DNA of 5,629 nt from an uncultured Sulfurovum sp. (GCA_947311605.1 CAMZLC010000087.1:1-5629); one strand, 5' to 3'; counted from the first letter of the stretch, positions 1 to 5,629 are shown. A program made the numbers and translations. The notes: generated by a model not told the origin, from the letters alone.

Positions 1-1992
1 CCGGAAGTCTCCAGCGAGATACTGGATCGTCACGGAAAACGGCTGGCCTATGTCTTCAAAAAGAGACACAGGCTCTATGCCAACTATGATGAGATACCGG
101 GATACATGATAGAGGCATTGGTTGCGGTAGAGGATACCAAGTTTTTTGAGCATAGCGGCATCAACCCTGACGCTATACTGCGGGCTATCTTCAAGGATAT
201 CAAAGCCGGCAGCTTTGTAGAGGGTGGCAGTACGCTGACACAGCAACTGGTCAAAAACAAACTTCTCACACGCAAGAAAACCTTGATGCGAAAACTCAAT
301 GAAGCAGTCCTGGCGATAAAAATAGAGAACAAACTCAGCAAAGAGCAGATTTTGGAACGCTATCTCAACGAGATATTTTTCGGCAATAATTACTATGGGG
401 TCAAGACAGCAGCCTTTGGCTACTTTCATAAAAAACTGGAAGAGCTGACACTCAAGGAGTGTGCCATTTTGATGGGGCTTCCCAAGGGGCCTAGCTACTA
501 CAACCCACTAAGACATTACAAAAGATCACTCAACCGTGCCAATGCAGTACTGCGCCGCATGCATACCATTGGATGGCTCACGGATCAGGAGTATCTCAAG
601 GCAGCCAAAGAGACCCCTCAGGTCTACCGAAGCTCATTGACACAAAATGTGGCTCCTTATGTGGTGGATGAGATACTCCGCAGATTTAAAGGAGAGCTTG
701 GTGATATCAGGACGGGAGGATATACGATCTACACCACCATAGATCTGGCACTCCAAAAGGTTGCCAGAGAGGCACTCAAAATGGGCTTTGGCAAAACGGT
801 CAAGCGGTACAAGGACAACCCCGCCAAAACGAAGCTCAACGGCGGTATGATCTCCGTGGAGAACAACACAGGAGATATTCTGACACTGGTGGGCGGGGTG
901 GACTACAAAAAGTCTGCTTTTAACCGTATCACCATGACCAGAAGACAGCCGGGCTCTGCCTTCAAACCCTTTATCTATCAGACCGCGCTGGACATGGGCT
1001 ATAGCCCCTCTACTAAATTGACCGATCTGGCACGCACCTTTCAATATACTAAAAATGGTAAAAAGAAGGTATGGGCACCCAAAAATTATGAGCGTAACTT
1101 CGAAGGATTCATTCCTCTTCGTGAGGCACTGGTACACTCAAGAAATCTTGCAACGATCAATCTGGTCTATGATATCGGTGTGGAGACAATCAGAAAAAGA
1201 CTGGCACTGCTCGATGTGCCAAATATCCCCAAAGACCTCTCGATCGCCTTGGGAAACCTGGGTATCAGTCCGCTAAAGATGGCACAAATGTATACGGTTT
1301 TTTCCAATGGTGGACATATGATTGAGCCCAGACTTGTCAGCAAGATTGTCTCCAAGGGGAATGCCGTACTCTACGAAACCAAGCCCAAAGAGATCGCCAA
1401 CTTCACGAAACCAGAGCAGGCGTACTTGATGACGGATATCCTCCGGGATGTCATCAAGCGTGGTACAGGTCGCAATGCACGTGTCAAGGGCTTGGAGTTG
1501 GCAGGAAAGACCGGTACGACCAATGATGGTGTGGATGCCTGGTTTTGTGGCTACTCTCCTACTGTGACAACGATCGTTTGGTTTGGGCGCGACAACAACC
1601 GCCGCATAGGCAGAGGCGCCACCGGAGGTTCTGTGGCAGCACCGAGTTTTGCCTACTTTTACAGAGGATTATTGAAATATGATCCGGATACCCCCAGAAA
1701 GTTTGTGAAACCAGAAGGCGTCAAGTCAGGGATGACAGAGGAAGGAAAACAAGAGTTTTATACCGATATCTCTCCATTGCAACAGGAAAAGTCGGAAACA
1801 AGGATACCTGCCTCCCCTTCCAATCCTTTTGATGCACTGACGGAAGACAATGAAAACGGGGTGGAGGTTATCAGTATCGATGATGAGTCAGTGATCGAGA
1901 GCAGCGAGAGAGAACAGGTGCCGTCTGATCCGATCAATCTGAAAAGACGCGAGCCCAAAAATGTAGGCAATGACAGCGGCACAATGTTTTAG
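1..1992 (+). CDS. pbpA: Penicillin-binding protein 1A (bifunctional transglycosylase/transpeptidase), 5' end missing
   Basis: Class A PBP that polymerises lipid II into glycan strands and cross-links the peptides on the periplasmic face of the inner membrane. The frame is open from base 1 and codes for family-like sequence before the first ATG at 106 (IPGYMIEALVAVEDT), so 106 is not the start. The lost part should be the short cytoplasmic tail and membrane anchor. Counting from base 1 (663 residues present), the GT51 domain shows EDTKFFEHSG with catalytic Glu44, GGSTLTQQ at 75-82, RKLNE at 97-101 (second key Glu101) and ILERYLN near 117-123. The transpeptidase domain shows SAFK with nucleophile Ser319, SRN at 380-382 and KTGTT from Lys503. 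There is no large insert between the domains, unlike E. coli MrcA. The last ~70 residues are acidic and look disordered. The symbol follows Campylobacter usage; mrcA or ponA are alternatives. Confidence 0.96.
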   Translation, partial: PEVSSEILDRHGKRLAYVFKKRHRLYANYDEIPGYMIEALVAVEDTKFFEHSGINPDAILRAIFKDIKAGSFVEGGSTLTQQLVKNKLLTRKKTLMRKLNEAVLAIKIENKLSKEQILERYLNEIFFGNNYYGVKTAAFGYFHKKLEELTLKECAILMGLPKGPSYYNPLRHYKRSLNRANAVLRRMHTIGWLTDQEYLKAAKETPQVYRSSLTQNVAPYVVDEILRRFKGELGDIRTGGYTIYTTIDLALQKVAREALKMGFGKTVKRYKDNPAKTKLNGGMISVENNTGDILTLVGGVDYKKSAFNRITMTRRQPGSAFKPFIYQTALDMGYSPSTKLTDLARTFQYTKNGKKKVWAPKNYERNFEGFIPLREALVHSRNLATINLVYDIGVETIRKRLALLDVPNIPKDLSIALGNLGISPLKMAQMYTVFSNGGHMIEPRLVSKIVSKGNAVLYETKPKEIANFTKPEQAYLMTDILRDVIKRGTGRNARVKGLELAGKTGTTNDGVDAWFCGYSPTVTTIVWFGRDNNRRIGRGATGGSVAAPSFAYFYRGLLKYDPDTPRKFVKPEGVKSGMTEEGKQEFYTDISPLQQEKSETRIPASPSNPFDALTEDNENGVEVISIDDESVIESSEREQVPSDPINLKRREPKNVGNDSGTMF

Positions 1993-2028
1993 GGTGTAGT
2001 ATCGATCTTGGTTTGTGTGATTTTGTTT

Positions 2029-2061
2029 GTAGCGCGGTTATGTTGAACCGCGCTATGCTAC
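2029..2061. repeat. REP-like palindromic hairpin between convergent genes
   Basis: A perfect 10-bp inverted repeat, TAGCGCGGTT (2030-2039) and AACCGCGCTA (2046-2055), encloses a 6-base loop. It begins with GTAG (2029-2032) and an outer GTAGC...GCTAC pair (2029-2033 and 2057-2061) encloses it, the last base belonging to the glnA stop codon. A GTAG tetranucleotide followed by a GC-rich palindrome is the layout of REP elements associated with RAYT transposases. No T tract follows the stem on either strand; the T-rich stretch lies before it on the + strand. It is therefore not a textbook intrinsic terminator, although a strong stem between pbpA and glnA could still block transcription from both sides or protect 3' ends. 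The REP call is inferred from a single copy. Confidence 0.6.
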
Positions 2062-3494
2062 TAGCAGGAGTAGGTAGAGATATACTCGTAGGCTGTGGGT
2101 CTACCCTCTACAGGATAGACATGTCTATCAAACATATATTGCGTGTACTCCATGACATACTCGGAGCTCATGATAGGTGCAAGGAATGCATGGTCTTTTT
2201 CGAGACCCTCTAAAGAATCTCTGAATGTACTTGCCAGCTCAGGGATGCCTCTTTCGGCAAGTTCTCTTCTTGAGATCTCGAAAAGATCTTCGTTTACAGG
2301 CCCTACCATCGGATAACCACCTTTTTTGATACCATCAAGTCCGGCAATCATTAGTACTGCAAATGCGAGATAGGGGCAGGCTGTAGAGTCTGGCCATCTG
2401 GTCTCGATCCTCGTCGCCATCTCACCTGCACCATAAGGAATACGGCAGGCAGCAGAACGGTTCTGGCTGGAATAGGTCAGGATGCGTGGTGCTTCAAAGC
2501 CTGGCAGCAGTCTTTTGTAGGAGTTGGTACTTGGATTGGTGAAGGCCGCTACTGCATCCTTGTGGTGAAAGATGCCTGAGAGGTAATCCAGGGCTGTTTT
2601 GCTGAGGTTTGCATATTCACCTTCTTTGTAAAAGAGGTTCTTGCCATCTTTCCAGAGGGACTGATGCACATGCATACCGTTTCCATTGTCGCTATAGATA
2701 GGCTTTGGCATAAAAGTGGCTGTTTTGCCATTGAGGTGTGCGACCATTTTGACCACATACTTGTACTTCTGTACATTATCACCAGCAGTAATGATATCAG
2801 AGAATACGATACCAAGCTCATGTTGCGCCTGTGCGACTTCATGGTGACCCAATACGACTTCGAGTCCTACTTCTTCGAGTACCTGCATCATCTCTGCTCT
2901 GAGATCGACGGCAGAGTCTGTAGGCATCACAGGGAAATAACCGCCTTTGATACGAGGTCTGTGACCCATGTTGCCAAATTCACCATAGTCGGCGGCATCT
3001 GCCCAGTGGCCTTCGTCCGATTCTACTTTGAAAGACTGCTCGTTGTCATTGTCTACGATCTTGACATCATCAAAGAGGAAGAATTCATTCTCCGGTCCGA
3101 AATAAGCTGTGTCTGCGATACCCGCATCGTCAAGCGCTTTGAGTGCTTTTTTGGCGATGGATCGGGGGCACTTGGCGTAGAGCTCATTCTTGTAGATATC
3201 ATAGACATCGCAGATGATAACTATCGTGCTGTCTGCTGTGAATGGATCCAAAAATGCAGTCTGAACATCAGGCTTGAGGATCATATCTGATTCATTGATC
3301 GGCTGCCACGCATCAATGGAAGAGCCATCAAAGGGTACACCATTTTCCAGCATTTTGTCATCTACCGCACTTTTTCTGTAGCTGATATGGTGCCATGCAC
3401 CCTTGATATCAGAGAATCTGAAGTCAACAAACTCAACCTCGTTCTCCTCGCAATATGTATTGTATTCTGCTAAACTGTTCACAAACTTACCCAT
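2061..3494 (-). CDS. glnA: Glutamine synthetase type I (GlnA)
   Basis: Cytoplasmic dodecameric enzyme that makes glutamine from glutamate, ammonia and ATP, the main entry of ammonium into metabolism. The 477-residue protein is full length for GSI. Visible landmarks are FDGSSI with Asp56 (Asp50 latch of the E. coli enzyme), GPENEFFLFD with metal-binding Glu135 and Glu137, KGGYFPV near 183-189, NGNGMHVH with His275, NPSTNSYKRL near 320-329, PGFEAP with the flap Glu334, and NRSAACRIP at 345-353. The segment near 155-190 resembles the GSI-beta subtype, yet the adenylylation tyrosine (Tyr397 in E. coli, NLYDLP) is Phe405 here (DLFEIS, codon 2280-2282), so ATase control should not apply. The ATG at 3494 is chosen because AGGAG (3500-3504) precedes it by 5 bases and the N-terminus fits the family. 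It has its own promoter, so it need not be co-transcribed with hisJ upstream. Confidence 0.98.
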   Translation of the reverse strand: MGKFVNSLAEYNTYCEENEVEFVDFRFSDIKGAWHHISYRKSAVDDKMLENGVPFDGSSIDAWQPINESDMILKPDVQTAFLDPFTADSTIVIICDVYDIYKNELYAKCPRSIAKKALKALDDAGIADTAYFGPENEFFLFDDVKIVDNDNEQSFKVESDEGHWADAADYGEFGNMGHRPRIKGGYFPVMPTDSAVDLRAEMMQVLEEVGLEVVLGHHEVAQAQHELGIVFSDIITAGDNVQKYKYVVKMVAHLNGKTATFMPKPIYSDNGNGMHVHQSLWKDGKNLFYKEGEYANLSKTALDYLSGIFHHKDAVAAFTNPSTNSYKRLLPGFEAPRILTYSSQNRSAACRIPYGAGEMATRIETRWPDSTACPYLAFAVLMIAGLDGIKKGGYPMVGPVNEDLFEISRRELAERGIPELASTFRDSLEGLEKDHAFLAPIMSSEYVMEYTQYMFDRHVYPVEGRPTAYEYISTYSC

Positions 3495-3499
3495 CTCTT

Positions 3500-3504
3500 C
3501 TCCT
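3500..3504 (-). promoter_or_regulatory. glnA ribosome binding site
   Basis: On the - strand AGGAG followed by AAGAG and then the ATG at 3494 gives a strong, well-spaced Shine-Dalgarno site. It fixes the glnA start and contrasts with the two upstream - strand genes, which lack a clear site. Confidence 0.8.
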
Positions 3505-3527
3505 AATGAAAAATTTTAGTATCTGTT

Positions 3528-3533
3528 ATTATA
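3528..3533 (-). promoter_or_regulatory. glnA sigma70-type promoter (-10 TATAAT)
   Basis: The - strand reads GCTATAATAACAG, a perfect -10 hexamer 33 bases before the ATG, giving a predicted start of transcription near 3521 and a leader of about 27 bases. The expected -35 position (about 3551-3556) reads TCTCTC, not TTGACA; a weak -35 is normal in Campylobacterota. No GG-N10-GC sigma54 pattern is visible in the 73-base gap, so classical NtrC/sigma54 control of glnA is not supported. Confidence 0.7.
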
Positions 3534-3567
3534 GCGACTCTGGATTGAAAGAGAGAGGAGGAGCTGC

Positions 3568-4347
3568 CTAAAAATTAAGCATTTCTCTTTGGCGGTTTCT
3601 AAAAGTAGCAGCCTGTGTATAGCCTACGGATCGCGCCAAGGCGTAGGCCTCTTGCAGTCCTGCGCCTACCTGATCGGGTGCGTGGGCATCAGAGCTGAAT
3701 GTGATAGGGATATCCAGCGCATAGGCCTCTTGGAGTAGTGGCTTGGAGGGATAGATCTCTTCAGTGGGTTTTCTCAGTCCTGCAGCATTGACCTCTACTA
3801 CCATGCCGGCACCTTTGATAGCGTGCAGTGCCTCTTTGGCGAGCAGTCCGATCTCTTGTTTGGGGAGATAGTTGAAAACCTTGATCAGATCAAAATGCCC
3901 TACGATATCAAACTTGCCACTTTGTGCCATCGCTGTAATCGCTTCGAAATAGGCTTGCCAGACCTCATCCACATCCTTGTGCTTCCATTCGCCTATGAAC
4001 TCGGGATTGTCGAAGCTCCATTTGTTGATAAAGTGCACGGAGCCTATGAGGTAATCCACCTCCGCACCGAGCACCCTTTCGTCCATGTGACCCGGCAGCC
4101 AGTCCACCTCATAGCCCAGCCTGATATCGATCTTGTCTTTGTAATGTTCTCTGGCAGTCAGGATATCGTTTTGGTAGGCTTCCATTTCTTGGAAACCTAG
4201 GCGATATCCCTCATCAAAGTCCATGGGAGCATGTTCGCTAAACCCATAGATCTTGATCTCCTGCTCGATAGCATGTCGTATATACGCATCTATGCTGCCT
4301 GTGGCGTGATTGCATCGGGTGGTGTGGTTGTGCAAGTCTATCTTCAT
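3568..4347 (-). CDS. hisJ: Histidinol-phosphatase, PHP family (HisJ/HisK type)
   Basis: Predicted cytoplasmic metal-dependent phosphatase converting histidinol phosphate to histidinol, the penultimate stage of histidine synthesis. The 259-residue length suits the HisJ family. PHP metal-site motifs appear in order: DLHNHT (His6, His8), FSEHAP (Glu38, His39), GYEVD (Glu80), GSVHF (His105), VGHFDL (His151), VEVNAAGL (Glu185) and SSDAH (Asp220, His222). The ATG at 4347 is supported because the PHP domain starts at residue 3 and there is little room upstream, but no Shine-Dalgarno site is evident (the preceding bases read ACTGATACC). The upstream gap holds a candidate promoter framed by AGTACT boxes. 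No other his gene lies in the window, so the substrate rests on family resemblance alone; another small phosphoester is possible. The symbol follows the Bacillus-type HisJ (also called HisK), not the E. coli histidine-binding protein of that name. Confidence 0.88.
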   Translation of the reverse strand: MKIDLHNHTTRCNHATGSIDAYIRHAIEQEIKIYGFSEHAPMDFDEGYRLGFQEMEAYQNDILTAREHYKDKIDIRLGYEVDWLPGHMDERVLGAEVDYLIGSVHFINKWSFDNPEFIGEWKHKDVDEVWQAYFEAITAMAQSGKFDIVGHFDLIKVFNYLPKQEIGLLAKEALHAIKGAGMVVEVNAAGLRKPTEEIYPSKPLLQEAYALDIPITFSSDAHAPDQVGAGLQEAYALARSVGYTQAATFRNRQREMLNF

Positions 4348-4353
4348 GGTATC

Positions 4354-4397
4354 AGTACTTTTTCTGTAAGTGTAGCATATTTTTATCTCAAAGTACT
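4354..4397. repeat. Inverted repeat AGTACTTT / AAAGTACT around the hisJ promoter
   Basis: Perfect 8-bp inverted arms lie at 4354-4361 and 4390-4397, 28 bases apart. Each arm contains the self-palindrome AGTACT. On the - strand one box lies where a -35 would be and the other in the first transcribed bases, with the -10 between them. This is a plausible two-site operator, or a weak leader hairpin; no regulator can be named. Confidence 0.45.
4369..4379 (-). promoter_or_regulatory. Candidate hisJ promoter, extended -10 (TGC-TACACT)
   Basis: The - strand reads TATGCTACACT, with TACACT (4369-4374) as a 4/6 match to TATAAT preceded by TG plus one base, the extended -10 arrangement. An A/T-rich run lies just upstream. 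Transcription would start near 4362, leaving a leader of about 14 bases. The same 11 bases recur before the deacetylase gene, which supports a functional role. Confidence 0.5.
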
Positions 4398-4400
4398 ATG

Positions 4401-4429
4401 CCTGGGAGAGTCTCCTAAAGACTTTCCGG
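4401..4429 (-). terminator. Weak stem-loop over the deacetylase stop codon
   Basis: GGAGAGTC (4405-4412) and GACTTTCC (4420-4427) pair around a 7-base loop, with a further CC/GG pair outside a 2-base bulge. On the transcribed - strand one pair is an A-C mismatch, and no T tract follows. The stem includes the TAG stop region at 4415-4417. It may slow or end transcription before hisJ, but it is not a standard intrinsic terminator. Confidence 0.25.
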
Positions 4430-5290
4430 CAGTGATCGTATCTCTTGGAGTGTGTCGTCCCTTAGCATCTCCAGGAACATTGCTACTCCTTTGGGTTCGT
4501 TTTTGTTACCGTGCAGGAGGATGATCGATCCTGCTTTGATCTTCTCCCCCTTGGCGATCCAGGTGTGGCTGCCGATAGTGATGAGACCGAGATCGTGGAT
4601 CGTCTGTATGGATTTTTGGTCAGAGACCAGTCCGGGAAAGCGAAAGAACACAGAGGGTGTCACGCCTCTTTCGATGAGTTCTTTTTCCAGTCTGAGGGTG
4701 TCTTTTTTGAGATCATAGCCAGGAGAGAGCACAAAGTTCTCCCCAAGAGCTGCGCCAGGGTGATAGGGATGGCTGTAGGTGTGGTTGCCCCAGGTGATGG
4801 AGAGCTTGTGTGTTTTTTCCCATACAAGAAACTGTCCAAAAGCCTCTGGATGGCCTTTGATCCATTTTCCTGTGATGAAGAGTGTGGCGGGTACAGGCTG
4901 AGAAAATTTCTCCAGCATGGACGCATACAAGCGCCTTTCAAACCCCTGCTTGGAAGAGGGACAAAGATCCGTTGTGACAGTGGGTGCCGTACGGGTTTGT
5001 GTGAGGCCGTCATTTTGCAAGGGATAAGGAGGCCTAGAGGAGGCAACCAGAAGCCTGCTGTATCGACTGGTTTCATTCTCACAGGGGTGCCCTATGGTCT
5101 TGACGGGTGCGTGGATGGAGGTCTGAAGCGTTTCTGTGTCGAGACTCAGTTGCATCGGCTTCCCTGCCAGCAGAAAGGAGCGCAGATTGACCTGGGTGCC
5201 ATAGCAGAAAAGGTCTTGACGGTACTGCGTCACCTCTGCTCCAAAGAGCAGTGTGTAGCTTGAGAATAGGAGAAAGATCACTGTTTTCAT
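4415..5290 (-). CDS. Secreted polysaccharide deacetylase-like (NodB-fold) protein
   Basis: Probable exported carbohydrate-esterase-4-like protein; substrate unknown, with peptidoglycan or a surface polysaccharide as candidates. Of 291 residues, the first 18 (MKTVIFLLFSSYTLLFGA) look like a signal peptide, so it should act in the periplasm or beyond. Residues ~20-100 precede the NodB region and have no motif I recognise; Cys29 and Cys70 could form a disulfide. Motif 1 is TTDLCPS with Asp108, where the usual TFDDG has two aspartates; the second is Leu109. Motif 2 is HTYSH (His170, His174), motif 3 is RFPG from Arg217, a motif-4-like segment is GSHTW (Trp244), and motif 5 is ILLHGN with His260. 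Most metal and catalytic positions are kept, so it may be active with altered metal binding. The ATG at 5290 is fixed by the signal peptide although no ribosome binding site precedes it. It is separated by 67 bp from hisJ and divergent from the U32 gene. Confidence 0.85.
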   Translation of the reverse strand: MKTVIFLLFSSYTLLFGAEVTQYRQDLFCYGTQVNLRSFLLAGKPMQLSLDTETLQTSIHAPVKTIGHPCENETSRYSRLLVASSRPPYPLQNDGLTQTRTAPTVTTDLCPSSKQGFERRLYASMLEKFSQPVPATLFITGKWIKGHPEAFGQFLVWEKTHKLSITWGNHTYSHPYHPGAALGENFVLSPGYDLKKDTLRLEKELIERGVTPSVFFRFPGLVSDQKSIQTIHDLGLITIGSHTWIAKGEKIKAGSIILLHGNKNEPKGVAMFLEMLRDDTLQEIRSLPESL

Positions 5291-5296
5291 GGGTAG

Positions 5297-5307
5297 AGTG
5301 TAGCATA
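5297..5307 (-). promoter_or_regulatory. Candidate deacetylase promoter, extended -10, giving a leaderless mRNA
   Basis: The - strand reads TATGCTACACT, identical over 11 bases to the block before hisJ and preceded by A/T-rich sequence. Only six bases (CTACCC) lie between TACACT and the ATG at 5290. A start 6-8 bases past the -10 would fall at or beside the A of the ATG. This fits the absence of a Shine-Dalgarno site in those bases. Confidence 0.5.
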
Positions 5308-5345
5308 ATTTTATTGAACAAATCTCCTCTTTACCACCTTTGTAG

Positions 5346-5351
5346 TAGAAT
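5346..5351 (+). promoter_or_regulatory. Candidate promoter for the U32-family gene (-10 TAGAAT)
   Basis: TAGAAT matches TATAAT at 5 of 6 positions and lies 28 bases before the ATG at 5380, predicting a start near 5358 and a leader of about 22 bases that contains the ribosome binding site. No -35 at 16-18 bp spacing is evident. It is divergent from the deacetylase promoter; the two -10 elements are about 45 bp apart. Confidence 0.5.
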
Positions 5352-5366
5352 AATGTCTATTTTCAC

Positions 5367-5375
5367 AGAGAGGAG
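5367..5375 (+). promoter_or_regulatory. Ribosome binding site of the U32-family gene
   Basis: AGAGAGGAG ends four bases before ATG 5380. It is a strong purine-rich Shine-Dalgarno site that decides the start of a gene which leaves the window before any stop codon. Confidence 0.75.
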
Positions 5376-5379
5376 CACT

Positions 5380-5629
5380 ATGGGAAACTTTGCAGAACTT
5401 TTGGCGCCTGCAGGCAATCTGGAGAAGCTCAAAATCGCACTCAATTATGGTGCCGATGCGGTCTATGGCAGCACCAGTACCTTCTCTCTGCGTATCCGAT
5501 CTGGCAAGGAGTTTGATATGGACTCTTATGCCGAGGGGATCACCTATGCCCACGCACGCGGGAAAAAGGTCTATGCTACGGTCAACAGTTTCCCTTTTAA
5601 CTCTCAGATTAAGTTGTATGAAAATCATA
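5380..5629 (+). CDS. U32-family protein (TrhP/YegQ-like), 3' end missing
   Basis: Only the first 83 codons are present; the frame is open to the window edge. The opening ELLAPAGNLEKLK, then GADAVYG, is the N-terminal signature of the U32 family. The following FSLRIR plus a GKEF-like stretch, and AHARGKKVYATVN, resemble E. coli YegQ/TrhP rather than the UbiU/UbiV branch. TrhP proteins take part in prephenate-dependent hydroxylation of uridine 34 in tRNA, and many older annotations call them collagenase or protease. The start is set by the ribosome binding site at 5367-5375 and by the motif beginning at residue 6. The C-terminal half, where the family's conserved cysteines lie, is outside the window, so the subfamily cannot be settled and no symbol is given. 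Confidence 0.9.
   Translation, partial: MGNFAELLAPAGNLEKLKIALNYGADAVYGSTSTFSLRIRSGKEFDMDSYAEGITYAHARGKKVYATVNSFPFNSQIKLYENH

Noticed and set aside
106..108. ATG at 106 as the start of pbpA
   Set aside because: In-frame codons from base 1 encode typical PBP1A sequence before the GT51 motif, and 106 falls inside a conserved segment with no ribosome binding site. The true start lies outside the window.
634..1137. Open frame of 167 codons on the - strand inside pbpA
   Set aside because: It lies opposite the transpeptidase core with its SAFK and SRN motifs; the product has no recognisable features.
2013..2213. Small + strand frame across the pbpA-glnA gap
   Set aside because: It overlaps the hairpin and the 3' end of glnA, has no ribosome binding site and its product has no recognisable features.
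2664..3290. Open frame of 208 codons on the + strand inside glnA
   Set aside because: It is antisense to a fully conserved glutamine synthetase, has no ribosome binding site and shows no family-like sequence.
3548..3590. AAAGAGA (3548-3554) and TCTCTTT (3584-3590) as a hisJ terminator stem
   Set aside because: Seven purine-rich base pairs across a 29-base spacer, overlapping the hisJ stop and the region upstream of the glnA -10, with no T tract; likely by chance.
4511..5263. Open frame of 250 codons on the + strand opposite the deacetylase gene
   Set aside because: The translation has no recognisable domain, while the opposite strand carries a signal peptide and NodB motifs. It is a shadow of the real gene.
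3568..5290. hisJ and the deacetylase (and glnA) as one functional operon
   Set aside because: The gaps are 67-73 bp, each gene has its own candidate -10, and the functions are unrelated. Read-through cannot be excluded, but an operon is not supported by the sequence.

Overview
The window reads as a piece of ordinary chromosome from a Campylobacterota (epsilonproteobacterial) organism, most like the Sulfurovum/Sulfurimonas side of the phylum. This is inferred from protein style (a compact PBP1A, a GlnA without the adenylylation tyrosine, a HisJ-type PHP phosphatase), from short intergenic gaps, and from promoters that show a -10 element with little -35. No database search was possible, so the placement is tentative.

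Layout: (1) positions 1-1992, + strand, a class A penicillin-binding protein (PBP1A family) whose 5' end lies outside the window. (2) Positions 1993-2060, a short gap between convergent genes, holding a GTAG-led perfect hairpin that looks like a REP element. (3) Positions 2061-3494, - strand, glnA (type I glutamine synthetase) with a clear TATAAT promoter and a good ribosome binding site. (4) Positions 3568-4347, - strand, a PHP-family histidinol-phosphatase (HisJ type). (5) Positions 4415-5290, - strand, a secreted NodB-fold polysaccharide deacetylase-like protein with a non-standard first motif. (6) Positions 5380-5629, + strand, the first 83 codons of a U32-family protein resembling the TrhP/YegQ tRNA-hydroxylation group, running off the window.

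The three - strand genes point the same way, but each has its own candidate promoter and the gaps are 67-73 bp, so they are better seen as separate units than as one operon. The hisJ and deacetylase promoters share an identical 11-base block (TATGCTACACT). In the deacetylase this block lies so close to the ATG that the mRNA is predicted to be leaderless. The hisJ promoter is framed by two AGTACT boxes placed like an operator.

No mobile element, CRISPR array, RNA gene or obviously new multi-gene system is visible. The genes are housekeeping: wall synthesis, nitrogen assimilation, amino-acid synthesis, envelope polysaccharide handling and tRNA modification. The points worth a second look are small-scale: the REP-like hairpin, the paired promoter block with its leaderless prediction, the AGTACT pair, and two key-residue substitutions (GlnA Phe405 and the deacetylase DL motif).
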